Of a DNA stretch of 64,000 nt, positions 53,755 to 63,893 are shown in pieces. Positions within the stretch are counted from its first letter, which is position 1, and each line of letters begins with the position of its first letter. The translations under genes and the position numbers were made by a program. Source of the stretch: CBDCKN01 sp965219035 (lineage in GTDB: Bacteria; Gemmatimonadota; Gemmatimonadetes; Longimicrobiales; Gaopeijiaceae); NCBI GenBank assembly GCA_965219035.1, contig CBDCMR010000004.1:186001-250000 (forward strand), given 5' to 3'. The notes beneath the pieces are model-generated. The model did no database searches. It was not told the origin of the DNA and was given only the letters and a program-made list of their open reading frames with translations.

Positions 53755-54606
53755 GTGCCCAATCGCCGATCTTCCCGAACTCCCGGTCGAGGCTTCGAGC
53801 CCGAGGGCGATCCAGAGCAGCCAGGACGGCTGCCTCCGGGGCTCTCGGATCTACCGTGGGAGCTGCCGCACACCTTCCTGGGGCTGGACGAGGAGGCCAC
53901 CGACTTCGGGAAGTGCAGGGCCGTGATCCTACCCGTCCCCTACGAGACCACGACCAGCTACGGGGGCGGAGCACGAAGCGGGCCCGGCGCCATCATCGAG
54001 GCGTCACGGTACATAGAGCTCTACGACCAGGAGCTCGGGACCGACCCTTCGACGGTGGGGATCCATACACTTCCGGCTCCGGCCATCCGAGCCCAGGCCG
54101 CTCGGGTCGAGCGCCTCAACGTGCTTCAGCTCGACGCACACGCGGACCTCAGAGCCGAGTTCGAGGGCTCGGCCCACTCGCATGCTTGCGCCATGGCCCG
54201 CGTCCTGGACGTGGCGGACGTGGTGTCGGTGGGAGTCCGTGGGGTGAGCGAGGAAGAGGTGGGGGTGGCCGACGCACACGAGGGGATCACCCTGATCTGG
54301 GCCGACGAGATGTGGGAGGATGACACCTGGATCGATCGCGCTCTGGCAGCTCTGGGCGACCCGGTCTACCTGACGTTCGACGTGGACTACTTCGACCCCT
54401 CCCTGGTGCCTTCCACGGGAACGCCGGAGCCGGGGGGAGGGGACTGGTATCGGACCCTACGCTTCCTGAGACGCGTGTTTCGGGAGAGAAGCGTCGTCGC
54501 CTGCGACGTGGTCGAGCTCGCCCCCACTCCCGGCGTGCACGCCCCGGACCTCCTGGTGGCCAAGCTGGTGTATAAGCTCATTGGGTACCGCTTCGAAGGC
54601 GAGTGA
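53755..54606 (+). CDS. Agmatinase/arginase-family protein lacking the GGxH metal motif
   Basis: About 284 residues from GTG 53755, an assignment made because frames upstream lie in the repeat element. Family signatures: VPYETTTSYGGGARSGPGAI, LQLDAHADLR (DxHxD metal ligands) and YLTFDVDYFDP (DxD). The segment that normally bears GGDHS or GGEHS and provides the first manganese-binding His is missing: IHTLPAP runs directly into AIRAQAARVERLNVL. That looks like an in-frame deletion of about 50 residues. The protein is probably inactive, or has a changed role. Not called speB for this reason. Confidence 0.85.
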   Translation: MPNRRSSRTPGRGFEPEGDPEQPGRLPPGLSDLPWELPHTFLGLDEEATDFGKCRAVILPVPYETTTSYGGGARSGPGAIIEASRYIELYDQELGTDPSTVGIHTLPAPAIRAQAARVERLNVLQLDAHADLRAEFEGSAHSHACAMARVLDVADVVSVGVRGVSEEEVGVADAHEGITLIWADEMWEDDTWIDRALAALGDPVYLTFDVDYFDPSLVPSTGTPEPGGGDWYRTLRFLRRVFRERSVVACDVVELAPTPGVHAPDLLVAKLVYKLIGYRFEGE

Positions 54607-54630
54607 CAGTCCGTCCGACCAACAGTCTCA

Positions 54631-56271
54631 ATGAATCCACCTGAGGACACCACGATCCCGTCAATGCCGGAAGGGCCTGCCCCGACCGCTGGTGGAGGGT
54701 CACGCCAGCCCGTGGCCGAATCCTCGGCCTCGGCAAGGGGTGGCTTGCCGGGGATGAGTGCGGACATGCTCGCCCGTGCCACAGGATCGCCGGAGATCGT
54801 GGGAAACGCGGTAGGGCTCCAGTTCGACGGCCCCGTCACGTTCGATGCCTGGATCGAAGCCATCGAGGGCGCCAAGCGGTACGTCCACTTCGAGAACTAC
54901 ATCCTCAGGAACGACAACGTCGGACGGGTCTTCCGTGACGTCCTGATCGAGAAGGCACGGCACGGCGTCGAAGTCCGGTTGCTCTACGACTGGTTGGGCT
55001 GCTGGGCGACGCCCCGCCGCTATTGGAAGCCGTTCCGGCAGGCGGGCATCGAGGTTCGGGCCTTCAACCGCCCGTCCGTTCGTGACCCCTACGGCATCTT
55101 CCAGCGGGATCACCGGAAGTTAGTGGTCGTGGATGGCGAGGTGGCCTTCGCCGGGGGCTTGTGTGTCGGCCAGGAGTGGGCGGGCAGTCGTGACGAGCCT
55201 CCCTGGCGTGACACCGGGGTGGAGATCCAGGGACCGGCGGCGGGGGTGGCTGCCCGGGCGTTCGGGCGCATATGGGACGTCATGGGGGAGCCCCTCCCGA
55301 CCCATGCCCTGGAAGGGCGGACGGACCCGGCAGGGGATACGTCCGTCTGGCTCATCGAGGGCGAGCCCCGGCGGAGCCGGGTGATGCGGACCCTCACCCT
55401 CGTGGCCGCCATGGCCCGGGAGCGCCTGTGGATAACGGATCCCTACTTCGTGGCCCCGGGCATCGTCGCCGAGGCCATGACCGAGGCGGCCCACGCGGGA
55501 GTCGACGTCCGGCTACTGGTGCCTGCGAACAACAACTGGCCTCTGGTCGGAAGCCTGTCGAGGGCCGGATACCGCCACTTGCTGGATCACGGAGTTCGCC
55601 TCTTCGAGTGGCAGGGTCCCATGATCCACGCGAAGACCGCGGTGGCCGACGGGCTCTGGTGTCGGGTGGGCTCCAGCAACCTGAACGCCTGGAGTCTCCT
55701 GGGGAACTGGGAGATAGACGTCGGCGTTATGGATGCGTCACTTGCCGGGCAGCTCGAGGGCCTGTTCCTCGCGGATCTGGCGTCTTCGTCCGAGATCGTA
55801 CTCCCCGGGAGTCGAAGCATACACACCGTTGCGCAGGCCGAGCCCCTACCCACACTCAGCGAGATTCCCCGGACCTCGCTCGAGCCTGAGGGGGGACTGA
55901 CTCAGCGGCTCGAAGCCCTGATGGACACGGGAGGCACCACCAGACCGTGGCGGCTCGCCCACTTCATGCGCGCCGGCGCTTCCTTCGGAGGAGCCCTGGC
56001 CGGACACCGCACCTTGGGGCCGGAAGATCGGACGATCCTCGGGACCGTCTCGGTCATGGCGATCTCGGCGGCCGCCATCGTCGGCTTCTTCCCGAGAGCG
56101 TTCGGGTGGGCCGGGGCGTTCGTACTGTTGTGGCTGGGGGTGGTCACGGGTGTTCGGGCCATCTGGCACCGGATGCGTGCCCGATACGTGGCTGCCGAGG
56201 GTGCGGACGACATGGCTTCCGAGCCCATCGAGAGTGGAATCACCAGGAAGACAGATGACCGGATCGGTTAG
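54631..56271 (+). CDS. cls: Cardiolipin synthase-like phospholipase D protein
   Basis: A 546-residue membrane enzyme of the phospholipase D superfamily. Both catalytic HKD motifs are intact: RDHRKLVVVDGEVAFAGG and IHAKTAVADGLWCRVGSSN. Such enzymes join phosphatidylglycerol molecules into cardiolipin. Unlike E. coli ClsA, the hydrophobic segments lie at the C-terminus (VMAISAAAIVGFF and AFVLLWLGVVTG). The first 40 residues are Pro/Ser-rich. Its end overlaps the ccdA start by 17 bases. Confidence 0.9.
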   Translation: MNPPEDTTIPSMPEGPAPTAGGGSRQPVAESSASARGGLPGMSADMLARATGSPEIVGNAVGLQFDGPVTFDAWIEAIEGAKRYVHFENYILRNDNVGRVFRDVLIEKARHGVEVRLLYDWLGCWATPRRYWKPFRQAGIEVRAFNRPSVRDPYGIFQRDHRKLVVVDGEVAFAGGLCVGQEWAGSRDEPPWRDTGVEIQGPAAGVAARAFGRIWDVMGEPLPTHALEGRTDPAGDTSVWLIEGEPRRSRVMRTLTLVAAMARERLWITDPYFVAPGIVAEAMTEAAHAGVDVRLLVPANNNWPLVGSLSRAGYRHLLDHGVRLFEWQGPMIHAKTAVADGLWCRVGSSNLNAWSLLGNWEIDVGVMDASLAGQLEGLFLADLASSSEIVLPGSRSIHTVAQAEPLPTLSEIPRTSLEPEGGLTQRLEALMDTGGTTRPWRLAHFMRAGASFGGALAGHRTLGPEDRTILGTVSVMAISAAAIVGFFPRAFGWAGAFVLLWLGVVTGVRAIWHRMRARYVAAEGADDMASEPIESGITRKTDDRIG

Positions 56272-56983
56272 TGTTGTCGTTGCGTTGATGGCGGGAGTCT
56301 TGTCGTTCCTGTCACCGTGTGTCCTGCCGCTGGTGCCGAGCTACCTGTCGTTCGTGACGGGGATGTCGTTGGAGGACCTTCAGGAGGGGGTGGATCGCAA
56401 GGCGACCCTCATCCACTCCCTTCTGTTCGTGGCGGGCTTCAGCATCATCTTCATCACTCTGGGGGCCTCGGCCTCGTTCCTGGGGGTGTTCCTCCGCTAC
56501 TATGAGGTGTGGATCGCCCGAATCGGCGGCGTCCTAATCATCATTCTGGGACTCCACCTCATAGGCGTCTTCCGCATCGCTCCGCTCATGCGCGAGCGGC
56601 GGGTTCACGTGAACGACAGGCCGGCTGGATACGTGGGCTCGCTGGGTGTCGGCGCCGCCTTCGGAGCAGGGTGGACGCCCTGCATCGGTCCGGTCCTCGG
56701 CGCTATCCTCACTCTGGCGGGCACGCAGGACACGGTTTGGTCGGGGGTGATTCTCCTGAGCGTGTACTCCCTGGGACTGGCCATCCCCTTCCTGATCTCT
56801 GCCCTGGCTTTGGACCTCTTTCTGGGGGCGTTCTCCAGGTTCCGGCGTTTCCTTCCGGTCGTGGAGAAGGCCTCGGGTGCGATGCTCGTCATCCTGGGGC
56901 TGCTGCTGGCGACGGGCTCGTTCACGATCCTGAGCTCGTACTTGGTGCGCTTCACACCGGAGTGGGTGCTGGAGAGGATCTAG
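56255..56983 (+). CDS. ccdA: Cytochrome c biogenesis/thiol-disulfide transporter CcdA
   Basis: A 242-residue protein with about six transmembrane helices that passes electrons from thioredoxin to periplasmic thiols. The redox Cys motifs are FLSPCVLPLVPSYLSF and GWTPCIGPVLGAILTLA. ATG 56255, with AGGAAG upstream, is preferred to earlier in-frame starts inside cls. It is convergent with the ABC exporter gene. Confidence 0.93.
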   Translation: MTGSVSVVVALMAGVLSFLSPCVLPLVPSYLSFVTGMSLEDLQEGVDRKATLIHSLLFVAGFSIIFITLGASASFLGVFLRYYEVWIARIGGVLIIILGLHLIGVFRIAPLMRERRVHVNDRPAGYVGSLGVGAAFGAGWTPCIGPVLGAILTLAGTQDTVWSGVILLSVYSLGLAIPFLISALALDLFLGAFSRFRRFLPVVEKASGAMLVILGLLLATGSFTILSSYLVRFTPEWVLERI

Positions 56984-56989
56984 CGCTCC

Positions 56990-58737
56990 TCAATCCCCGG
57001 CGGTCCCCACCACGGTGGACTCGATGTCCTGCTCCAGCATCTGCCGGCGGAGGAGTGTCGCGTAGGTGCCGCCCAGGGCCATCAACTCCGCATGCCGGCC
57101 CCGCTCGACGATCCGGCTGTCGTCGAGGACCAGGATGAGGTCGGCGTTCATGACCGCCGAGACCCGGTGGCTGATGATGAATGACGTCCGTCCGGCCATC
57201 ACCCGAGCCAGATCGTCCAGGATAAGGGCTTCCGTGTGGGTGTCGACCGCGCTCAGCGCATCGTCGAGAATCAGGATCGTAGGGTCGCGAGCCACGGCAC
57301 GGGCCAGGGTCGCGCGCTGTTTCTGTCCTCCTGAGAGATTGATGCCCCGCTCACCGAGATACGTCCCGTAGCCCTTCGGGAAGCCCCGGATCGACTCGTC
57401 GAGCTGGGCGATGCGAGCCGCTTCCGCAACGGCCTCGTCCGGATCTTCCAGCGGCCCCTCCGGGGCATCGTGGACCTGGGGCTCCTCCAGCGCCCACTGG
57501 TCTCCCGGAAGTCCCAGTCCGATGTTCTCCTCGATCGTCGTGGAGAACAGGAACGGGTCCTGAGGCACCATGCCGATGAAAGTGAGCAGCTCGTCCGGGT
57601 CCAGCTCCGCGACCCCGATCCCGTCCACCAGCACCTCGCCTTCGGTGGCGTCATAGATCCGCGGGATCAGCGAGACGAGGGTCGTCTTTCCCGCGCCGGT
57701 CGGGCCTACCACGGCCACGGTCTCACCGAGCTTCGCCACGAAGGAGACGTCCTCCAAGACCAAACGCTCGGTGCCCGGATATCGGAAGGACACGTTCCGA
57801 AACTCGATTTCCCCCCGAGGCTTCTCGAGGCGAGTGGGATGCTCCGGAGCCCGGATATCGGGCTCGGTGGACAGGATCTTGTTGATGCGGCCCATGCTTG
57901 CGGCGCCCCTCTGGTAGAGGTTCACCACCCACCCCAGGGCGATGAGTGGCCAGATGAGCAGCGCCAGATAGATCTCGAAGGCCACGAAGGCGCCGATGGT
58001 GAGGCGGCCGGCGATAACCTCCAGTCCGCCGAGCCAGAGCACGATCACCATGCCCGCGCCCGAGAAGAGGGCGAGGATCGGGTGGAAGAGACCCGCCACC
58101 TTCACCAGGCCCATGTTCCGTCCCATGTACTCGCTGTTGAGCTCGTCGAAGTGCTGCGCCTGCGACTCTTCCTGCACGTAAGCCCGGACGATTCGCACGC
58201 CGGTCAGGTTCTCCTGCACCATCGTCGAAAGGGTAGAGAATTGCTCCTGGATCTCCTCGAACCGGGCGTGGATGACCCGAGCGAAGGTGAAAACCACAGG
58301 AGGGAGGACGACCATCGGGATCAACGCGAAGACCGTGAGGCGCGGGCTGATCCAGAGCATGAAGCCCAGGGCGAGGAGAAAGCTCACGGCCGTGTTCACC
58401 GAGTACATGATGGCCGGGCCTGCGGCCATGCGAACCGCCAGGGTGTCGTTGGTCGCCCGCGCCATGAGGTCGCCGGTGGGACCGACCCGTAGAATGCGGC
58501 GTCCAGCCGTAGGAGGTGCTCGGCCCCTCCGAGGATTGCCACCCCGACGATCAGCAGGGCGTAGGCGGTGATCCGAGCGGCCGTCACCTCGGGATCACCC
58601 AAACCGTCGATGGCCAGCTTCACGAGGTAGGGGGTGGCCACGGTGAAGAGGTTGCTGATCACCACCAGAGCGAGCCCCGCAACGACACCCTTCCGGTACG
58701 GCCGGAAGTACGGCAGGAGGGTGCGGAGCTCCTTCAT
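56990..58737 (-). pseudogene. ABC exporter (permease-ATPase), internal deletion and frameshift
   Basis: From ATG 58737 the first 60 residues form the first transmembrane helix region (VISNLFTVATPYLVKLAIDGL), then HLLRLDAAFYG. A stretch of about 27 residues expected between GGA and EHLL is missing near 58522. A C-run at 58479-58481 (minus strand) lacks one C, and the frame resumes as PTGDLMARATNDTLAVRM. The ATPase half is intact: VGPTGAGKTTLV (Walker A), NLSGGQKQRATLARAVA (signature) and ILILDDALSAVD (Walker B). Relatives export lipids or drugs. It overlaps the M20 gene by four bases. Confidence 0.8.
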
Positions 58738-59948
58738 CTTGAGTCATCCTCCTCGGTGTCAGTACCTCCGGCCATCTCGCGAAGGAGTCGGACGGCGCCG
58801 GCGGCCAGCGTCGCGGCGCCCACGGGGATGGCGGATTCGTCAATATCGAAGTCGGGCCGGTGGTGCATCCGCGGCTCGGGAGGTGCGGCTCCTAGCAAGA
58901 AGAAGGTGCCCGGTGCTTCGCGCGCCAGGAAGGAGAAGTCCTCTGCAAAGGTCGTCAGCTCGATGGGTAGCGTGGCGTCGTCGCCCACGAGGTCGACGGC
59001 GGCTGCCTGCACCCACTCCGTGATTCGGGCATCGTTGACCACAGGCGGATAACCGGGGCCGATGCGGACCGTCACCTTGGCCCCGAGGGCCTCGAGCATG
59101 CCGAAGGATGCCTTCAGGTGGCGGCAAAGCCGATCCCGCACGTCCTCGGAGAAGAACCGCATGGTCCCCTCGATCGTGACCCGGTCGGCCAACACGTTGT
59201 TCGCAGTGCCCCCCTCGATGCGGCCGAAGGTGAGCACGCCTGCTTCCGTGGGCGAGAGGCCGCGGGAGACGGCCTGCTGTGCGGCGACGATCCCCTGGGC
59301 CGCCAGCACGAGCGCGTCCACGCCGAGGTCGGGCCGAGCGGCGTGGCCGCTCTCGCCCCGGACCTCCACCTGGATCTCCTCGGTGCCCGCCATCAGGGGG
59401 CCCGCCCGGAAGAAGAGCTTCCCCGAGGGGAGCACCGACGCGATATGGAGCCCGGTGACGGCGGCGACCCCGTCCATGACTCCCTCGTCCACCATACGCA
59501 TCGCGCCGCTCTTGCCCTCCTCGTCCGTCCGCTCCTCGGAGGGCTGGAAGAGGAACCGGACGGAGCCCGGCGGGAGCCGGCCCTCGTCACGCTCCCGAGC
59601 CAGCAGCCTTGCCGCCCCGATCAGTCCGGCCACGTGGGCGTCGTGGCCACAAGCGTGCATGACTCCGGGATTCTCCGAGACGAAGTCGTGGGTGTTCGTC
59701 TCCTCAATGGGGAGGGCGTCCATGTCGGCCCGGAGGGCGACCGTGGGACCCGCGCCGTTGTCGAGGTCGGCCACCACTCCCGTGATGCCTACCTCGGTCC
59801 GGACCCGGCACCCCAGTGCCTCCATGGCGCTCGCCGCGATGCCGGCGGTGCGCACCTCCTGAAAGGAGAGCTCCGGATGCCGGTGCAGGTCGCGGCGTAT
59901 CTCCACCAGACCGGGGGCCATCAATCTGGCCTGCTCGAGAAGGTTCAA
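58734..59948 (-). CDS. M20-family amidohydrolase
   Basis: A 404-residue metal-dependent amidohydrolase of the M20D/hippurate hydrolase/IAA-amino-acid hydrolase type. Signatures: RRDLHRHPELSFQE, ADMDALPIEE, MHACGHDAHVAGLIGAA, FLFQPSEE and GLHIAS, with the metal ligands Cys, His, Glu and His. The ABC gene starts within its last codons (ATGA overlap), implying coupling. Substrate probably an N-acylated amino acid. Confidence 0.93.
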   Translation of the reverse strand: MNLLEQARLMAPGLVEIRRDLHRHPELSFQEVRTAGIAASAMEALGCRVRTEVGITGVVADLDNGAGPTVALRADMDALPIEETNTHDFVSENPGVMHACGHDAHVAGLIGAARLLARERDEGRLPPGSVRFLFQPSEERTDEEGKSGAMRMVDEGVMDGVAAVTGLHIASVLPSGKLFFRAGPLMAGTEEIQVEVRGESGHAARPDLGVDALVLAAQGIVAAQQAVSRGLSPTEAGVLTFGRIEGGTANNVLADRVTIEGTMRFFSEDVRDRLCRHLKASFGMLEALGAKVTVRIGPGYPPVVNDARITEWVQAAAVDLVGDDATLPIELTTFAEDFSFLAREAPGTFFLLGAAPPEPRMHHRPDFDIDESAIPVGAATLAAGAVRLLREMAGGTDTEEDDSR

Positions 59949-60088
59949 AGAGCATGCCCTCAGTGTATGCGATCTTCGGTTGCTGTCGGAAAAATACGAA
60001 GGTTAGCTTGTTCGCCGGTAGGAGATACCGCAAGCGAGGGGTGTAGACACCTCGGCCCACATCCACTGAGGAGCGGTCAGGACCATTC

Positions 60089-61003
60089 ATGCTCGATGAC
60101 CGCCTTACAGAGCAGAGGAACCCGCGTTCCGCGCGCATCGACGCCCTCTCGTCCGTCGAGATCGTGGATCTCATCAACGCCGAAGACCGGATGGTGGCAG
60201 ACGCCGTGGCCGAGGAGCGGGTGGCCATCGCCAGGACCATCGACATTGTGGTGGAAGCATTCAAGGGGGCCGGACACCTGATCTATGTGGGCGCCGGCAC
60301 GTCGGGGCGGCTGGGGGTGCTGGACGCGGCTGAAATGCCGCCGACCTACGGCACCGACCCCGTCCTGGTCCAGGGCATCATCGCCGGCGGCTTCGAGGCC
60401 CTGGTGCGCTCACAGGAGGGGGCCGAGGACAACCCCGACGACGGTGCCCGCGCGATCGACGAAAGGGACGTGGGGCCGAGCGACTTCGTCCTGGGGATTG
60501 CCACCTCGGGGACGACGCCCTATGTGCACGGTGCCCTCGCCCGGGCCCGGGAGCGGGGCGCCCGCACCGGCTTCCTTCTCTGCACCCATCCGACGCCTGA
60601 GCTGGTGGACACTCACGACGTCGTCATCGCGCCCCTAGTAGGGCCCGAGGTGGTCACCGGGTCCACGCGCATGAAGGCGGGGACCGCCACCAAGATGGTC
60701 CTGAACATCATCACCACGGGGGCCATGATCGGGATCGGGAAGGTGTTCGGAAACCTCATGGTGGACCTCCAAGCCACATGCGAGAAGCTCCAGGACCGCG
60801 GGGAGAGGATCCTCATGAAGACTCTGGGAGTGGACCGGACCCAGGCCTCGGCACACCTGGAGGCGGCAGACGGGCACGTGAAGGCGGCCCTGGTCATGGG
60901 ACGTCGGGGGGTAGAGCTGGACGAGGCGACTCGGATGCTCCAAGCGGCGGACGGCGTCTTAGCGCGCGTACTCGGAGACCTCACCGAGGATCCCACCGGG
61001 TGA
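60089..61003 (+). CDS. murQ: N-acetylmuramic acid 6-phosphate etherase
   Basis: A 304-residue SIS-domain enzyme that cleaves the lactyl ether of MurNAc-6-phosphate. Signatures: YVGAGTSGRLGVLDAAEMPPTYG, IATSGTTPYVHGAL and GSTRMKAGTATKMVLNIITTGAMI. It is upstream of anmK with a four-base GTGA overlap, forming a peptidoglycan-recycling operon. ATG 60089 has AGGA six bases upstream. Confidence 0.96.
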   Translation: MLDDRLTEQRNPRSARIDALSSVEIVDLINAEDRMVADAVAEERVAIARTIDIVVEAFKGAGHLIYVGAGTSGRLGVLDAAEMPPTYGTDPVLVQGIIAGGFEALVRSQEGAEDNPDDGARAIDERDVGPSDFVLGIATSGTTPYVHGALARARERGARTGFLLCTHPTPELVDTHDVVIAPLVGPEVVTGSTRMKAGTATKMVLNIITTGAMIGIGKVFGNLMVDLQATCEKLQDRGERILMKTLGVDRTQASAHLEAADGHVKAALVMGRRGVELDEATRMLQAADGVLARVLGDLTEDPTG

Positions 61004-62166
61004 GCTCGGGAGAGCTTGTGGTGGGCCTCATGTCAGGGACTTCCCTGGATGGAATCGACGCCGCTCTGGTGCGCTTCGAGGGGAGCTCTCCCGAGGACTT
61101 CGCGTGGACGCTCCTCGCCTTCGAGAGCACGCCCTATGAGCCGGATCGCCAGGCGCTGCTTCTGAAGGGTATGGAGGAGGGCACGCCGGAGGGGCTGTGC
61201 CGGCTGAACGCCTCCCTGGGAGAGTGGATGGCCGCGGCGGTGCTGAGGGTGTGCGAGGGGGCCGGGCTGAGCCCGGCGGACCTGGCCGCCGTGGGATGCC
61301 ACGGCCACACGATCTGGCACGTTCCACCGGATGACGGGGCGCGGGGATCGACCCTCCAACTCGGCGACCCGGCCACCGTAGCCGAGGTCACGGGGGTGGC
61401 GGTCGTCAGCGACTTCCGGAGCCGGGACGTGGCCGCCGGGGGCCATGGAGCCCCAATGGTCACCTGGCCGGACTGGCTGCTCTATTCCACACCGCAGCAC
61501 CGGCGGGCCCTGCACAACATCGGTGGCATGTCCAACGTGACGTGGCTTCCCCCGTCGGGGTCGGCCGAGCCGCTTCTGGCTTTCGACACGGGCCCGGGAA
61601 TGGCCCTGGTGGACGAGGCCGCCAGATGTGCCACCAACGGTGAGCTCCCCTTCGACGTGGACGGCGGGCTGGCCCGGCGTGGGCGGGTCGACGAGGACCT
61701 CCTGGCTCGCCTCCTCGACGACGACTACTTCCGGGCGGAGCCTCCCAAGACCACCGGCCGGGAGCGGTACGGTCGCGCCTACGTGGATCGGCTAGCGGAG
61801 CGCCTGACCCTCGCCTCCGACGAAGCGGGCTGGCGCGACCTCATCGCCACGCTCACGGCCCTGACCGCCCGAACCATCGGAGCCGCATACCGCACGTGGG
61901 TCCTCCCACGAGGGATCGACGAGGTGTTCCTCATGGGAGGCGGATCCAGGAACCCGGTGCTGGCGGAGGCGATCCGGGAGGAGCTGGCCCCTCTCCCGGT
62001 GAAGGGTGGGCAGGAGCTGGGCGTCGATCCGGACGCCCGGGAAGCCCTCGCCTTTGCAGTGCTCACGTGGGCACACCTGCACGGGGTGGCATCCAACGCA
62101 CCCGACGCCACGGGGGCACGCGGCCCTAGGGTCCTGGGCTCGTTCACACCGGGGGCGAGTCGGTGA
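61000..62166 (+). CDS. anmK: Anhydro-N-acetylmuramic acid kinase
   Basis: Phosphorylates 1,6-anhydroMurNAc to MurNAc-6-P, the MurQ substrate. About 388 residues from GTG 61000. Signatures: GLMSGTSLDGIDAALVRFEG, GCHGHTIWH, VSDFRSRDVAAGGHGAPM, LHNIGGMSNVTWLP and FDTGPGMALVDEAA. An earlier in-frame start lies inside murQ without homology. It overlaps the following membrane-protein gene by four bases. Confidence 0.95.
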   Translation: MSSGELVVGLMSGTSLDGIDAALVRFEGSSPEDFAWTLLAFESTPYEPDRQALLLKGMEEGTPEGLCRLNASLGEWMAAAVLRVCEGAGLSPADLAAVGCHGHTIWHVPPDDGARGSTLQLGDPATVAEVTGVAVVSDFRSRDVAAGGHGAPMVTWPDWLLYSTPQHRRALHNIGGMSNVTWLPPSGSAEPLLAFDTGPGMALVDEAARCATNGELPFDVDGGLARRGRVDEDLLARLLDDDYFRAEPPKTTGRERYGRAYVDRLAERLTLASDEAGWRDLIATLTALTARTIGAAYRTWVLPRGIDEVFLMGGGSRNPVLAEAIREELAPLPVKGGQELGVDPDAREALAFAVLTWAHLHGVASNAPDATGARGPRVLGSFTPGASR

Positions 62167-63893
62167 GCGGCCGGTCCGGTGAAGGTAGATCGGCTCGGAC
62201 CGCCGGAGCCGCCGAGGCGCCCAGCCGCCGGATCCCCACGTGGGTGATCCTCCTAGTGGTGGCTCTGGCCCACCTCGCCATCGTGCTTCCGGCCCTGAGC
62301 CCCGCCCCACACAACGGGGGCGACAACGCCGGATACATCTCGCTGGCGCACTCGCTGGCCGAGGGGGCTGGTTATGTGGAGGCGTGGGACCCCGCCGGGC
62401 CCCCCCACACCAAGTATCCCCCGTTCTATCCCGCTATTTTAGCCGGTGCCATGCTTCTGGGCGCCGAGGCATGGCTCACCTTCAAACTGCTCTCCGTCCT
62501 CTTCGTGACCACGGCAGTGGTGCTGTCGTTCGGGTGGGTAAAGGACCGGCACGGGGCCGGGTTGGCCACGGGAGTGGCCGCCGTCCTGGCCCTCTCCCCG
62601 GCGTTTCTGTGGTCCAGCAATTGGATCCTTTCCGACCCCCTTTTTCTGGCTCTGACACTAGGGTGTCTGTGGGCTTTCCACCGTTCGGACGATGGAGAGC
62701 GCCCCGGGATCTGGATCGCAGCGGGCTGCCTTATGGCCATCCTGGCCACCTTTACGCGCACGGCCGGCCTGCCGCTCGTTCTCGCGGTGGGCGGGGCCCT
62801 GGCGCTGGGCCGGCGATGGAAGGCTCTCGGGGGATTCGCCGCAGCGTTCGCGATTCCCAGCCTGGCGTGGTGGCTACGCTCCCGGAGCGCGGGGCAGGCC
62901 CAGTACATCTCCGAGTTCTGGCTCATCGATCCATACCAGCCGGACCTTGGTACCGCCGGCGTCTCGGACCTCGTCCGCCGCGTTCTGGTCAACCTCCAGG
63001 GCTACGTCTTCTCCCACATTCCGGGCGGTCTGACGGCCTTGTCTGGTGCGCCCTTGATGGTGCTCGGCCTCCTGCTGGTGGGCATGGCGGTGGTGGGGTG
63101 GACGAGGCGCCTACGGGAGCAGATCACCGTGGCCGAGCTGTTCGTCCCCATGTACTTCGGCCTGATCCTGTTTTGGCCGGCCGTTTGGTCCGGGGATCGC
63201 TTCGCTCTGCCGCTCTATCCGGTCTTGCTCTTCTACGCGGGTGAAGCTCTCCTCGCAGGGGCGGCCCGTGTGCACGCCGGGCTGCCACTCATCGGCGGAA
63301 TGATCGCGGTCTCTCTCCTGGTCGTCCCCTCGGCCCGGGGGTGGAGCGACGCGACGCGCCAGGCGGCGGCTTGCCGGGATGCGGTGCGGGCCGCCGGCCC
63401 CTTCGCGTGCTACAGCGAGGGCTTCCAGCAGTTCGTCGCCGCTGCCCGATGGCTGGGCGAGAACGCTCCCGACGGAGCGGGCGTGTTCAGCCGTAAACCA
63501 CGGATCTTCTACACTCTCTCGGGCGTCAGGAGTCGAACCTATCCCCTGAGCCCGGATCCGGACCGGTTCTTCGAGGAGGTCAGGGCGGCGGGTGTCACCT
63601 ACGTGGTGCTCGACCGGGTGGATCGCTTGGCGACCGCGTACGTCGGTCCGGTGCTGATGGCCCGGCCCGAGGCGTTCTGCGGCCTGGTAGGGGTGGGCAG
63701 GGGAGAGGTGCCCACGCAGATTCTTGGGATCGTCGACGAAGCAGCGACCAGGGCCGAAGCCGATGCGGCGGACGACACGACGGGGGGCGTAGGGATCGTG
63801 CCATGTCCCGAGGGACTGCTCCGAAGCGAGCCGAGGAGCCTGCCTCCCTACACGACCTCGCGCCTGCCCCTTCTCGCTCTTCCTTCCCCATAG
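62163..63893 (+). CDS. Multi-pass membrane protein of the GT39/ArnT-like glycosyltransferase type
   Basis: A 576-residue protein with about ten transmembrane helices. The N-terminal region GDNAGYISLAHSLAEGAGYVEAWDP...TKYPPFYPAILA resembles the catalytic first loop of lipid-linked-sugar transferases (Asp-rich loop and YPP). It is translationally coupled to anmK by a GTGA overlap. Donor and acceptor unknown. The last 45 bp overlap a convergent gene. Confidence 0.8.
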   Translation: MSGRSGEGRSARTAGAAEAPSRRIPTWVILLVVALAHLAIVLPALSPAPHNGGDNAGYISLAHSLAEGAGYVEAWDPAGPPHTKYPPFYPAILAGAMLLGAEAWLTFKLLSVLFVTTAVVLSFGWVKDRHGAGLATGVAAVLALSPAFLWSSNWILSDPLFLALTLGCLWAFHRSDDGERPGIWIAAGCLMAILATFTRTAGLPLVLAVGGALALGRRWKALGGFAAAFAIPSLAWWLRSRSAGQAQYISEFWLIDPYQPDLGTAGVSDLVRRVLVNLQGYVFSHIPGGLTALSGAPLMVLGLLLVGMAVVGWTRRLREQITVAELFVPMYFGLILFWPAVWSGDRFALPLYPVLLFYAGEALLAGAARVHAGLPLIGGMIAVSLLVVPSARGWSDATRQAAACRDAVRAAGPFACYSEGFQQFVAAARWLGENAPDGAGVFSRKPRIFYTLSGVRSRTYPLSPDPDRFFEEVRAAGVTYVVLDRVDRLATAYVGPVLMARPEAFCGLVGVGRGEVPTQILGIVDEAATRAEADAADDTTGGVGIVPCPEGLLRSEPRSLPPYTTSRLPLLALPSP

